DNA of 5,270 nucleotides, taken from positions 1 through 5,270 of the forward strand of contig CAJXXD010000082.1 of NCBI GenBank assembly GCA_913062835.1, in the 5' to 3' direction. A program made the position numbers and the translations under genes. The notes under the pieces are model-generated. The model saw only the letters and a program-made list of their open reading frames with translations, did not search any database and was not told the origin of the DNA. Within the stretch, counting starts at the first letter, position 1; each line of letters starts with the position of its first letter. The stretch is from an uncultured Gammaproteobacteria bacterium (GTDB lineage Bacteria; Pseudomonadota; Gammaproteobacteria; Pseudomonadales; Litorivicinaceae). This document shows, one piece after another, positions 1 to 5,270 of this stretch.

Positions 1-22
1 CTTTTTTTGCTTGCAGTTCCAC
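1..22 (-). CDS. Start of the next gene in the rpoE operon (partial, 7 codons)
   Basis: Reading leftward, a GTG codon at 22..20 opens a frame that stays open to the window edge, giving V/M-E-L-Q-A-K-K. A good ribosome binding site, AGGGAG, lies at 33..28 with a 5-base spacer, and the start is 28 bases after the rseB stop. These are signs of a following gene in the same transcript. In related genomes the next gene is often rseC/mucC or the protease gene mucD/degP, but seven residues are too few to identify the product. A competing ATG at 50..48, in the rseB frame directly after its stop, also stays open to the edge but has no visible ribosome binding site. The start is therefore an inference. 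Confidence 0.35.
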
Positions 23-27
23 TATAA

Positions 28-33
28 CTCCCT
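28..33 (-). promoter_or_regulatory. Ribosome binding site for the gene leaving the left edge
   Basis: The sequence AGGGAG on the minus strand sits 5 bases before the GTG at 22..20. It lies downstream of the rseB stop, so it does not serve rseB. It is the main reason for preferring GTG over the ATG at 50..48. Confidence 0.4.
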
Positions 34-50
34 AGAATGCGCGGCTTCAT

Positions 51-740
51 TCATTCAATCAGAGGTGACTCAGGCAGCCAACTGGCTGGCGAAAATTGCA
101 TCACCTGCTCCGGCGTTTTGATTGGGTGCACTCGAATTTGCAAGGACTCGTTATCAGAGGCCAACGGTATTTCTTGGTCTTCTACGGCAATCTGCGAAAA
201 CTCAAACTGTTCTAACACCTGCCCTTTCTCGTTCAAGGTTTGCGACTTCAGTAACAGTGAGGTTTCCAAGTCAATCCAGAATTTGTAGCTATGCCGATGG
301 GGATCCAAAGCCCGCACCAATACGGTCTCGGCCGGCCGATCGGCCACCCGTTCTTCGGCACCCAACAAAAACTCGTAGGGCGCATCAAACAATAACTTGG
401 TCTCGGCATTGATCAGTCCGGGGAGTGGATAGCCTTGCCGAAGCACATCCGGCCCAGGAGCAGCCTGAATTAAACTATCGCCGGCCTGGGAACGCTCTAA
501 CGGGGTGCCAGATAAACGTCTCAATCGTGCCCGCTCAATCCCGTCCACGATCTCATGTTGGAAAGCCAGGTTGGCCAGTACGTCCGCCCGCTGATATGCC
601 AATTTTCCCGAATACGACAAAGACTGAATCGCGGTGGTCATTGCGAGCAGCCGCTCTTGTGCTGGATTAACGATGGCTAGGGCAGAGAGCGGCACGCACC
701 ACAAAAGGACGATAAACGATGCCCACGATAAGGGTCTCAT
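51..740 (-). CDS. rseB: RseB/MucB periplasmic sigma-E regulator, lacking the C-terminal domain
   Basis: RseB binds the periplasmic part of the anti-sigma factor RseA and shields it from the protease DegS. In E. coli it is released by mislocalised lipopolysaccharide. Here residues 1-22 form a signal peptide (one Arg, a hydrophobic core, cleavage expected after A-L-A). The mature part resembles the LolA-like N-terminal RseB domain: an R-V-A-D-R stretch at 131-135, H-S-Y-K-F-W-I-D at 150-157, and L-E-Q-F at 176-179 match E. coli RseB in order and spacing. The protein ends at residue 229, eight residues after W221, L222, P223 (the equivalent of E. coli TWLPQGF). E. coli RseB is about 318 residues long, so roughly 90 residues of the C-terminal domain are absent. 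The ATG overlaps the rseA stop as ATGA, which suggests translational coupling. Family assignment is firm. Whether this is a natural short form or a decayed gene is open. Confidence 0.85.
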   Translation of the reverse strand: MRPLSWASFIVLLWCVPLSALAIVNPAQERLLAMTTAIQSLSYSGKLAYQRADVLANLAFQHEIVDGIERARLRRLSGTPLERSQAGDSLIQAAPGPDVLRQGYPLPGLINAETKLLFDAPYEFLLGAEERVADRPAETVLVRALDPHRHSYKFWIDLETSLLLKSQTLNEKGQVLEQFEFSQIAVEDQEIPLASDNESLQIRVHPIKTPEQVMQFSPASWLPESPLIE

Positions 741-1411
741 TCGATGGGCTCGTCACGCCCCATTACACGCGCCAGAGGTAATACCGAGGAATTCCCTACC
801 ACGGCCGTATTTTCTGCGTGACGAAGCAAATAAGACCCCAGTCGCTGACTCACCATCTGCTTCATGTCTTGCTCGGTCAAAAGGCGTGCTGTGGCCTGCG
901 GAGTCTCATTGTTCACGACCGATTCAGTGGATTGAACCCCTTGCACCGAAACCGTTTCTTTCTGAACCGGCAGTTGGAACTGAATCATTTCCAGCGACTC
1001 TGAACTGACATCTGCAATCGGGGCAGCCATCTCCAACGGAGCCACAACTTTCACACCCACCACAACGGCAAAAGCGACCGAAGCCGCCAATGCCAATTGA
1101 CCTGTGACTGCGCCAAACCGACTGGGCAATGGCTCCCTCGCTGGCAAAAAGGTCACTTGAGGCTTCGACTCACACTCAGCTGGCGCAACATCTACCGATG
1201 CTTCACCATCTAACTCTTGGTTTACACGCGCCAATAGATCACCTGGGACCAAAGGCTCACCTTGTAAAGCGCTCTTAATCAGCTGACAGGACGCCCAGTA
1301 CTCTTTAAGTTCGGGCTGGGTTTTCACTGAATCGATAATGCGACGGGTCTCAAACTCGCTGGCTTCTTGGTCCAGCATGGCTGACAACGAATTACGCAAT
1401 GTTTCGGTCAT
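737..1411 (-). CDS. rseA: RseA/MucA anti-sigma-E factor, single-pass inner-membrane protein
   Basis: RseA holds the sigma factor RpoE at the inner membrane and is destroyed stepwise by DegS and RseP during envelope stress. The 224-residue product has the expected three parts. The cytoplasmic sigma-binding domain is at about 5-55, starting with S-L-S-A-M-L-D and containing an E-T-R-R and an E-Y-W-A-S-C-Q-L-I segment typical of RseA_N. A polar linker follows, with one membrane helix at about 103-123 rich in Ala and Val. The periplasmic region at 125-224 ends with an RseA_C-like stretch at about 190-217 (H198, then L-P-L-A-R at 211-215). The start is supported by AAGGGAAG at 1424..1417. The gene lies 55 bases after the rpoE stop and shares 4 bases with the rseB start. 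No key segment appears to be missing. Confidence 0.92.
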   Translation of the reverse strand: MTETLRNSLSAMLDQEASEFETRRIIDSVKTQPELKEYWASCQLIKSALQGEPLVPGDLLARVNQELDGEASVDVAPAECESKPQVTFLPAREPLPSRFGAVTGQLALAASVAFAVVVGVKVVAPLEMAAPIADVSSESLEMIQFQLPVQKETVSVQGVQSTESVVNNETPQATARLLTEQDMKQMVSQRLGSYLLRHAENTAVVGNSSVLPLARVMGRDEPIE

Positions 1412-1416
1412 TCAAT

Positions 1417-1424
1417 CTTCCCTT
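1417..1424 (-). promoter_or_regulatory. Ribosome binding site of rseA
   Basis: AAGGGAAG on the minus strand is 5 bases before the rseA ATG at 1411..1409. It is stronger than the site in front of rpoE. It lies in the 55-base gap after rpoE, so rseA translation can start independently of rpoE. Confidence 0.6.
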
Positions 1425-1466
1425 GATCAGCTGTTGCTGAATTATTGACACATTTGTAAGACAAAG

Positions 1467-2081
1467 TCATGACAAAAAGGTTCCCGGAAATTGTGAGGAA
1501 ATTTCCTGGATCACCTGATCTCGTGCTCTGAATATCCGGGAACGCACGGTTCCGATCGGACATTTCATGGTCGCAGCGATTTCCTCATAACTGAGGCCTT
1601 CAAGCTCACGAAGCGTCAATGCCTGACGCAAGTCCTCTGGCAACGCATCGATGGCACTTAAGATCGCAGACTGCAATTCCTCTGCACTGGCCTCTCCATC
1701 GGGCGAACCCAAGTCTTGGAATCCACTGACGCGATCGGTATCCAATGCGTCATCATCCACCGAGACATCTTTCGCTTCTTTTTGCCGAGCCGCCATGTGG
1801 TTTTTCGCGGTATTTACAGCAATTCGATACAGCCACGTATAGAATGCACTGTCGCCTCTAAAGGTATGCAACGACCGATACGCTTTGACGAACGTATCTT
1901 GCAGAACATCGAGCACGTCCCCAGAATTCGGGATCAACCGAGATATGACTAACGCTAGCCGTGATTGATACTTCAAAACCAGCAAGTCAAACGCATGTCG
2001 ATCGCCCTGGCGCGCACGATCGACCAACGCGTGATCGCTGTCGGCTTCGTTAGTCTGCATCGGTGTGACTGGATTCGCCAT
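1467..2081 (-). CDS. rpoE: RNA polymerase sigma factor RpoE/AlgU (sigma-E, ECF family)
   Basis: This is the sigma factor that directs RNA polymerase to envelope-stress promoters. The 204-residue product has sigma region 2 at about 24-95, with near-identity to E. coli RpoE across F-R-G-D-S-A-F-Y-T-W-L-Y-R at 74-86 and I-A-V-N-T-A-K-N at 87-94. Region 4 is at about 134-189, with L-P-E-D-L-R at 147-152 and the helix-turn-helix G-L-S-Y-E-E-I-A-A through G-T-V-R-S-R-I-F-R-A-R at 162-187. The ATG at 2081..2079 has a modest AGTGAG site 5 bases upstream. A second ATG at codon 8 has no such site, so the first is preferred. The first 15 residues and the tail after 190 are not conserved with E. coli. 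It leads the rpoE-rseA-rseB operon and is divergent from nadB. Products of this family usually activate their own promoter. Confidence 0.97.
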   Translation of the reverse strand: MANPVTPMQTNEADSDHALVDRARQGDRHAFDLLVLKYQSRLALVISRLIPNSGDVLDVLQDTFVKAYRSLHTFRGDSAFYTWLYRIAVNTAKNHMAARQKEAKDVSVDDDALDTDRVSGFQDLGSPDGEASAEELQSAILSAIDALPEDLRQALTLRELEGLSYEEIAATMKCPIGTVRSRIFRARDQVIQEISSQFPGTFLS

Positions 2082-2143
2082 AAAAACTCACTAAATTCAA
2101 AGGCCACGATGACACGGGCGTTGAAAAAGGACAAGATCGACGT
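2082..2143. promoter_or_regulatory. Divergent rpoE/nadB intergenic region
   Basis: Only 62 bases separate the two divergent start codons. The ribosome binding sites seen are AGTGAG at 2092..2087 for rpoE and AAGGA at 2127..2131 for nadB, the latter with a long 12-base spacer. I find no convincing sigma-70 or sigma-E promoter inside these 62 bases, so at least one promoter probably lies inside the opposite gene. A promoter function for the region is inferred from the divergent layout. Confidence 0.4.
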
Positions 2144-3736
2144 ATGACCACTCCTCATCATAATCGAGTTGACGTGCTCGTCCTTGGCGCCGGCGCGGCA
2201 GGCTTGACCGCTGCGCTTTCAATTCCAAAACACCTGCGCGTGGCTGTTTTGACCAAAGATCCATCCGGTGGTTCCACTCGCTGGGCGCAGGGCGGCGTTG
2301 CGGCCGTGATCGACGACCAAGACAGCATTGAAAGCCATGTGCAGGACACGCTGATCGCCGGTGCCGGTCTCTGTCATCGCGACGTTGTCGAACATGTGGT
2401 CACCCACGCCCGAGAGGCGATCGACTGGCTTGTCGATCAAGGGGTCGCTTTCACTCGGTCAGACGAAGCATTCCATCTCACCCAAGAGGGTGGTCATTCG
2501 CACCGACGCATTTTGCATGCCGCCGACGCGACCGGATGGGCCATTCAAGACGCGCTCGACCGTCAGGCGGCGTGCGCTGAGAATTTAACTTTCTATCACA
2601 AGTACATCGCAGTCGATTTGTGTGTTGAACAAGGTCGAGGCGCCCGTAAGCGTCGTGTTCGAGGCTGTCATGTACTAAATATCGAGACCGGCGAGGTCGA
2701 CACCTTCGAGGCTCAGGCGGTCATATTAGCCACCGGCGGAGCCAGCAAAGTATATCGATATACCTCCAACCCTGACGGTGCCAGTGGCGATGGCATCGCC
2801 ATGGCTTGGCGTGCCGGTTGCCGAGTCGCAAACATGGAGTTCAACCAATTCCATCCAACCTGCTTATTTCATCCGGATGCCAAATCCTTTCTCATATCTG
2901 AGGCGGTTCGGGGTGAAGGTGGTTTGCTGCGACTGCCTGATGGCACCCAATTCATGTCAGGATTCGACCCGCGCGCGGAATTGGCGCCGCGCGATATCGT
3001 GGCGCGCGCCATCGATCATGAAATGAAGCGCATCGGGGCTGATCATTTATATCTTGATATCACCCACCGTGATCCTGAATTTATCCGCAACCATTTCCCA
3101 ACGATCCATCAACGCCTACTGGAGTTGGGAATCGACATGACCCGCGACTGGATCCCCATTGTCCCTGCAGCACATTACACCTGTGGAGGCGTTTTGGTGG
3201 ATTTGCACGGCGAAACCGATTTACCTGGCCTTTATGCCGTGGGCGAGGTGTCATCAACCGGTTTACATGGCGCCAACCGAATGGCGAGCAATAGCCTCTT
3301 GGAATGCATTGTATACGGCCGAGCCGCAGCCACGCACATTGCCGAATCCTGGACTGAGACACCTTCAGGCCAATCAATTGAACCTTGGGATGCGTCACAG
3401 GTCACAGACAGTGATGAAAACGTAGTCATAGCCCACAACTGGGCAGAGATCCGGCGGTTTATGTGGGATTACGTGGGCATTGTACGAACCGATAAACGCC
3501 TCCAGCGCGCACTCAATCGGGCACAGCTCTTGGCACGAGAGATTCAAGATTTTTATGCCAACTATCGGGTCACAGCCAACCTGATTGAACTTCGTAACTT
3601 AGTGGTGGTCGCTGAATTGATTATTCGGTCCGCGTTGAAACGCAAAGAAAGTCGAGGTCTGCATTACACGCTGAACCATCCAGACCTTTCAAAACTGCCC
3701 GAGGATACGATCTTACGGCCCGATCGAGACCGCTAA
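2144..3736 (+). CDS. nadB: L-aspartate oxidase NadB
   Basis: NadB oxidises L-aspartate to iminoaspartate with FAD. NadA then condenses that product with dihydroxyacetone phosphate to quinolinate, the first steps of de novo NAD synthesis. The 530-residue length is normal for the family. The FAD-binding glycine motif G-A-G-A-A-G is at 15-20 and R-W-A-Q-G-G at 46-51. The substrate-site residues known from E. coli NadB all have counterparts: Glu115 in E-G-G-H-S-H-R-R, His237 in F-H-P-T, Arg283 in A-P-R-D-I, His344 in H-Y-T-C-G-G and Arg379 in G-A-N-R-M-A-S. The C-terminal helical domain (about 430-530) is complete. The protein belongs to the SdhA/FrdA flavoprotein superfamily, but in this branch FAD is held non-covalently. 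The stop codon overlaps the convergent ygfX stop by 4 bases. Confidence 0.98.
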   Translation: MTTPHHNRVDVLVLGAGAAGLTAALSIPKHLRVAVLTKDPSGGSTRWAQGGVAAVIDDQDSIESHVQDTLIAGAGLCHRDVVEHVVTHAREAIDWLVDQGVAFTRSDEAFHLTQEGGHSHRRILHAADATGWAIQDALDRQAACAENLTFYHKYIAVDLCVEQGRGARKRRVRGCHVLNIETGEVDTFEAQAVILATGGASKVYRYTSNPDGASGDGIAMAWRAGCRVANMEFNQFHPTCLFHPDAKSFLISEAVRGEGGLLRLPDGTQFMSGFDPRAELAPRDIVARAIDHEMKRIGADHLYLDITHRDPEFIRNHFPTIHQRLLELGIDMTRDWIPIVPAAHYTCGGVLVDLHGETDLPGLYAVGEVSSTGLHGANRMASNSLLECIVYGRAAATHIAESWTETPSGQSIEPWDASQVTDSDENVVIAHNWAEIRRFMWDYVGIVRTDKRLQRALNRAQLLAREIQDFYANYRVTANLIELRNLVVVAELIIRSALKRKESRGLHYTLNHPDLSKLPEDTILRPDRDR

Positions 3737-3996
3737 TCGATCGCCAACTGATTCTGCAGTCGACGCATGCCCCGATCACGGACACTTCCCCAGAAGTGCA
3801 ATCGGCTACCCTCAACTAACAATGAAACATAGACCCAGGCGCCTAAAGACCACCTCCCGATGTGATCCGGCGTGCAAACCACTTTGCCATTTGGCGCATG
3901 CACACGCAGTCCTTGGTCGGTCCGCTCGAACCGCAGATTGTTAATCGGTCGCAGACTAAAGTGCCCACGTGATACGTCCAACCAAAAGACCCACAT
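3733..3996 (-). CDS. ygfX: YgfX-like protein lacking the transmembrane hairpin
   Basis: The 87-residue product matches the soluble C-terminal part of YgfX (CptA) in pattern: an I-N-N-L-R-F segment at 18-23, G-R-W-S at 47-50, a hydrophobic strand at 54-61, and L-H-F-W-G-S-V at 66-72 followed by R-R-L at 78-80. This resembles E. coli YgfX near its H-L-W-L-A-A-D-S and R-D-L-R-R-M stretches. E. coli YgfX has about 135 residues and begins with two membrane helices, which are absent here. The position right after sdhE, 8 bases from its stop, is the usual one for ygfX and supports the call. The ATG at 3996 has GGAG only 2 bases upstream, which is too close. A TTG at codon 6 is an alternative. The upstream frame has no ATG, GTG or TTG back to its stop at 4089..4087. 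In E. coli, YgfX has been reported as an inhibitor of MreB and FtsZ and as a partner of SdhE. Whether this short form keeps any role is unknown. Confidence 0.65.
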   Translation of the reverse strand: MWVFWLDVSRGHFSLRPINNLRFERTDQGLRVHAPNGKVVCTPDHIGRWSLGAWVYVSLLVEGSRLHFWGSVRDRGMRRLQNQLAID

Positions 3997-4004
3997 CGCT
4001 CCAA

Positions 4005-4274
4005 TTACTCCGTGGGAATCGACAAGTCGCCAACCGCTTCCCGAACGCGCATTACAATCCCGGCCAACTCCGGATCCTCTGGCAGCTCAAATCCTCGAAG
4101 CCATTCCCAGATATCCTGATCTTCACAGTCCAAAAGCCGTCGATAAGCGGTTTGATCTGCAGCCGATAGATCCTTATAAAAATGTTTGGTGAAGGGCATC
4201 AGCATGACGTCAATTTCCAACATGCCTCTACGTGAATGCCAGACCAATCGGTTGAATTCGATGCGTTCGTCCAT
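4005..4274 (-). CDS. sdhE: SdhE, FAD assembly factor for succinate dehydrogenase
   Basis: SdhE promotes covalent attachment of FAD to SdhA and FrdA, the flavoprotein subunits of succinate dehydrogenase and fumarate reductase. The 89-residue length matches the family (88 in E. coli). The defining R-G-x-x-E motif is R16-G-M-L-E20, preceded by W12 and followed by I-D-V-M-L-M-P-F at 21-28. The later Y44-R-R-L-L-D-C-E-D-Q-D at 44-54 and I-W-E-W-L at 55-59 match E. coli R-L-L-E-C-D-D-P-D and N-W-L. A strong ribosome binding site lies directly before the ATG. The gene is followed after 8 bases by ygfX and is divergent from ygfZ. Confidence 0.96.
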   Translation of the reverse strand: MDERIEFNRLVWHSRRGMLEIDVMLMPFTKHFYKDLSAADQTAYRRLLDCEDQDIWEWLRGFELPEDPELAGIVMRVREAVGDLSIPTE

Positions 4275-4284
4275 ACTCCCTCCT
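4275..4284 (-). promoter_or_regulatory. Ribosome binding site of sdhE
   Basis: AGGAGGGAGT on the minus strand runs straight up to the ATG at 4274..4272. The AGGAGG core leaves about 4 bases to the start. It is the strongest such site in the window and fixes the sdhE start. Confidence 0.7.
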
Positions 4285-4295
4285 GTTATGGTGAG

Positions 4296-4304
4296 AGTCT
4301 AGCA
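4296..4304 (-). promoter_or_regulatory. Candidate extended -10 promoter for sdhE-ygfX
   Basis: TGCTAGACT on the minus strand resembles an extended -10 element (TG-n-TAnnnT). It would place a transcript start near 4289, just ahead of the sdhE ribosome binding site. The -35 position, 17 bases upstream, reads GTCATC and fits the consensus poorly. The call rests on the -10 and its location only. Confidence 0.3.
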
Positions 4305-4307
4305 CCC

Positions 4308-4312
4308 AAGGA
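4308..4312 (+). promoter_or_regulatory. Ribosome binding site of ygfZ
   Basis: AAGGA lies 7 bases before the ATG at 4320, a normal spacing. It supports that start for ygfZ. Confidence 0.55.
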
Positions 4313-4319
4313 AACATAG

Positions 4320-5126
4320 ATGACCGATTCCAGTCCGTTTTGTTGTGTTCAACTGTCCGGCGAGCGCGCATTAAAAACACTGCACGGGCAATCCACGCAA
4401 GATCTGCTAAGCCTGACATCCGACCAAGCCCCTCTGACAGCCTTTCTAAATCCCAAAGGACGGATGCTGGCCACAGCTCGGGTATTTCAGGATAGAGAAA
4501 CGGTATACCTGATCACTGCAGCAGACACCGCCGACTTGTTAATCGAAAAACTCAAACCGATGTGTCTGTTGGCGCGCGTTACGATCGAGCGCTCCGCCCT
4601 AGTAGCCGTATTGACCGGCCCGTCAAATACTGCACTGTTACCTGGGTCCATCGAGAGGGACAAAGATCATTGGCGTATAGGTGAGCATGGACATACCGAG
4701 TGGGTCGTTGGGCACCAAACACCATCCCACCAAGTATCGGCAGACATTGCACGGCTCAACGCAGGCTTCGCCATGATCCACCATGCCGCCAGTGACCTCC
4801 TCATACCGCAGCAAGCGCACTATCAAATGTTGGGCGGCGTGAGCTTTACCAAAGGGTGTTACACCGGCCAGGAGATCGTGGCGCGATTGGAGCACCTAGG
4901 ACAGACCAAAAAGTACCTAAAAATAGCGCCTATCGAGAGACCTATCGTCGTTGGCGAGGCACTTGATATCGAGGGGCAATCGCTCCCAGTCATGGATGTG
5001 GGATTTGAAAAGGACCACGGAGTCGCGCTCGTGCTCTCGCCAGTTGAGTTTACGTCAGAAAAGCTGTTGGATCCGCCCTTTGAGATCATCCGGCAAGTGG
5101 CCGGTCACCGTCCAGGGAAGCGGTGA
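4320..5126 (+). CDS. ygfZ: YgfZ, folate-binding iron-sulfur enzyme maintenance protein
   Basis: YgfZ is a cytoplasmic relative of the glycine-cleavage T protein. It binds folate and is needed for full activity of several iron-sulfur enzymes, such as MiaB in E. coli. The signature K-G-C-Y-T-G-Q-E is intact at 178-185, with the conserved Cys180. The N-terminal L-H-G-Q-S-T-Q-D at 21-28, followed by F-L-N-P-K-G-R at 42-48, is typical of the family. At 268 residues it is shorter than E. coli YgfZ (about 326) but contains the expected core. The conserved part seems to end near F-E-I-I at 254-257. The last dozen residues are basic and unlike the family, and they lie where the opposite strand encodes the Ung C-terminus. 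It is divergent from sdhE, which handles another cofactor of the same respiratory complex. Confidence 0.94.
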   Translation: MTDSSPFCCVQLSGERALKTLHGQSTQDLLSLTSDQAPLTAFLNPKGRMLATARVFQDRETVYLITAADTADLLIEKLKPMCLLARVTIERSALVAVLTGPSNTALLPGSIERDKDHWRIGEHGHTEWVVGHQTPSHQVSADIARLNAGFAMIHHAASDLLIPQQAHYQMLGGVSFTKGCYTGQEIVARLEHLGQTKKYLKIAPIERPIVVGEALDIEGQSLPVMDVGFEKDHGVALVLSPVEFTSEKLLDPPFEIIRQVAGHRPGKR

Positions 5127-5270
5127 TTGCCCGTGAGCCATTAAGGCCTGGTTTGCTCGACTGAAAGGTTTCGATCCAAAAAATCCGCGATAAGCTGATA
5201 ACGGTGATGGGTGCGCCGACTCAATGAGAGTATGGCGGGGGTCAATAAACGGCTTGACCGAGTCTGCCTC
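5055..5270 (-). CDS. ung: Uracil-DNA glycosylase, family 1, C-terminal part (runs off the right edge)
   Basis: Reading from 5270 leftward, an open frame of 71 codons ends with TGA at 5057..5055. It contains [16 protein letters not shown], the DNA-intercalation loop of family 1 uracil-DNA glycosylases. The His corresponds to catalytic His187 of E. coli Ung and the Leu to Leu191, which fills the space of the flipped base. R-A-N-Q follows, matching L-A-N-Q in E. coli, and then G-Q-S-P-L-P-W, matching G-E-T-P-I-D-W. The enzyme removes uracil from DNA to start base excision repair. E. coli Ung ends about 10 residues after that Trp. Here the tail is about 21 residues and reaches 72 bases into the end of ygfZ on the other strand. 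The N-terminal two thirds lie outside the window. Confidence 0.93.
   Translation of the reverse strand, partial: EADSVKPFIDPRHTLIESAHPSPLSAYRGFFGSKPFSRANQALMAHGQSPLPWTVTGHLPDDLKGRIQQLF

Noticed and set aside
1..53. Reading the missing RseB C-terminal domain through the TGA at 53..51: the codons after it include Y-S-G-T-A-S, slightly like the Y-S-D-G-L-A of that domain.
   Set aside because: The distance from W-L-P to this stretch is about half of what the family shows, and only 16 codons are visible. The likeness is most likely chance.
37..670. Several plus-strand open frames opposite rseB, the longest about 96 codons.
   Set aside because: They lie within a well-supported gene on the other strand, have no family resemblance and lack ribosome binding sites. 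They are shadows of the rseB coding pattern.
634..1008. A 124-codon plus-strand frame across the rseA/rseB junction.
   Set aside because: It overlaps two recognised genes on the other strand and its translation has no recognisable domain.
2143..2170. Possible sigma-E autoregulatory promoter for rpoE on the minus strand: an AACTC at 2170..2166 and a TCATA at 2147..2143.
   Set aside because: The -35 lacks the leading GG and ends in C rather than T, the -10 differs from TCTAA, and the 18-base spacing is longer than the usual 16-17. Autoregulation is expected from the family, but this match is too weak to call.
3081..3398. A 105-codon minus-strand frame inside nadB.
   Set aside because: It covers the conserved C-terminal half of the NadB catalytic domain, and its own product is low in family-like features. 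It is a shadow frame.
3721..3743. CGATCG inverted repeat as an intrinsic terminator.
   Set aside because: The stem is only 6 bases, the loop is 11 bases and there is no T-run on either strand.
3872..4192. A 106-codon plus-strand frame opposite ygfX and sdhE.
   Set aside because: sdhE is clearly real on the minus strand, and this product is Pro- and Arg-rich with no recognisable motif.

Overview
This window looks like an ordinary chromosomal segment of a gammaproteobacterium outside the Enterobacterales. The evidence is the gene order: rpoE(algU)-rseA-rseB divergent from nadB, followed by ygfX, sdhE and ygfZ. This arrangement is familiar from Pseudomonas-like and related lineages. Base composition looks even and moderate (roughly half GC by eye). 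I see no insertion sequence, CRISPR array, tRNA, rRNA or phage gene.

Positions 1-2081 (minus strand) hold the envelope-stress module. The extracytoplasmic sigma factor RpoE/AlgU is followed by its membrane anti-sigma factor RseA. Then comes the periplasmic RseB, whose start overlaps the rseA stop by 4 bases. RseB stops at residue 229, just after its N-terminal lipid-sensing-type domain, and its usual C-terminal domain is missing. Stop codons occur in all three minus-strand frames at the end of the gene, so one frameshift would not restore it. A further gene of the operon appears to start at position 22 and runs off the left edge.

Positions 2144-3736 (plus strand) encode L-aspartate oxidase NadB, the first enzyme of NAD biosynthesis from aspartate. 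Its stop overlaps by 4 bases the stop of a small convergent gene, 3733-3996. That gene looks like the soluble part of YgfX without its transmembrane hairpin. Upstream of it on the minus strand is sdhE (4005-4274), the succinate dehydrogenase flavinylation factor. sdhE is divergent across 45 bases from ygfZ (4320-5126), a folate-binding protein linked to iron-sulfur enzyme maintenance.

The right edge holds a partial gene, 5055-5270 on the minus strand. It encodes the C-terminal 71 residues of a family 1 uracil-DNA glycosylase (Ung), including the HPSPLS motif. It runs into ygfZ tail to tail with a 72-base coding overlap.

The genes fall into three themes: outer-membrane stress signalling (rpoE-rseA-rseB), flavin and iron-sulfur metabolism (nadB, sdhE, ygfX, ygfZ) and DNA repair (ung). 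I do not see a new multi-gene system. The points worth a second look are the short RseB, the short YgfX, and the hidden ung end with its overlap.
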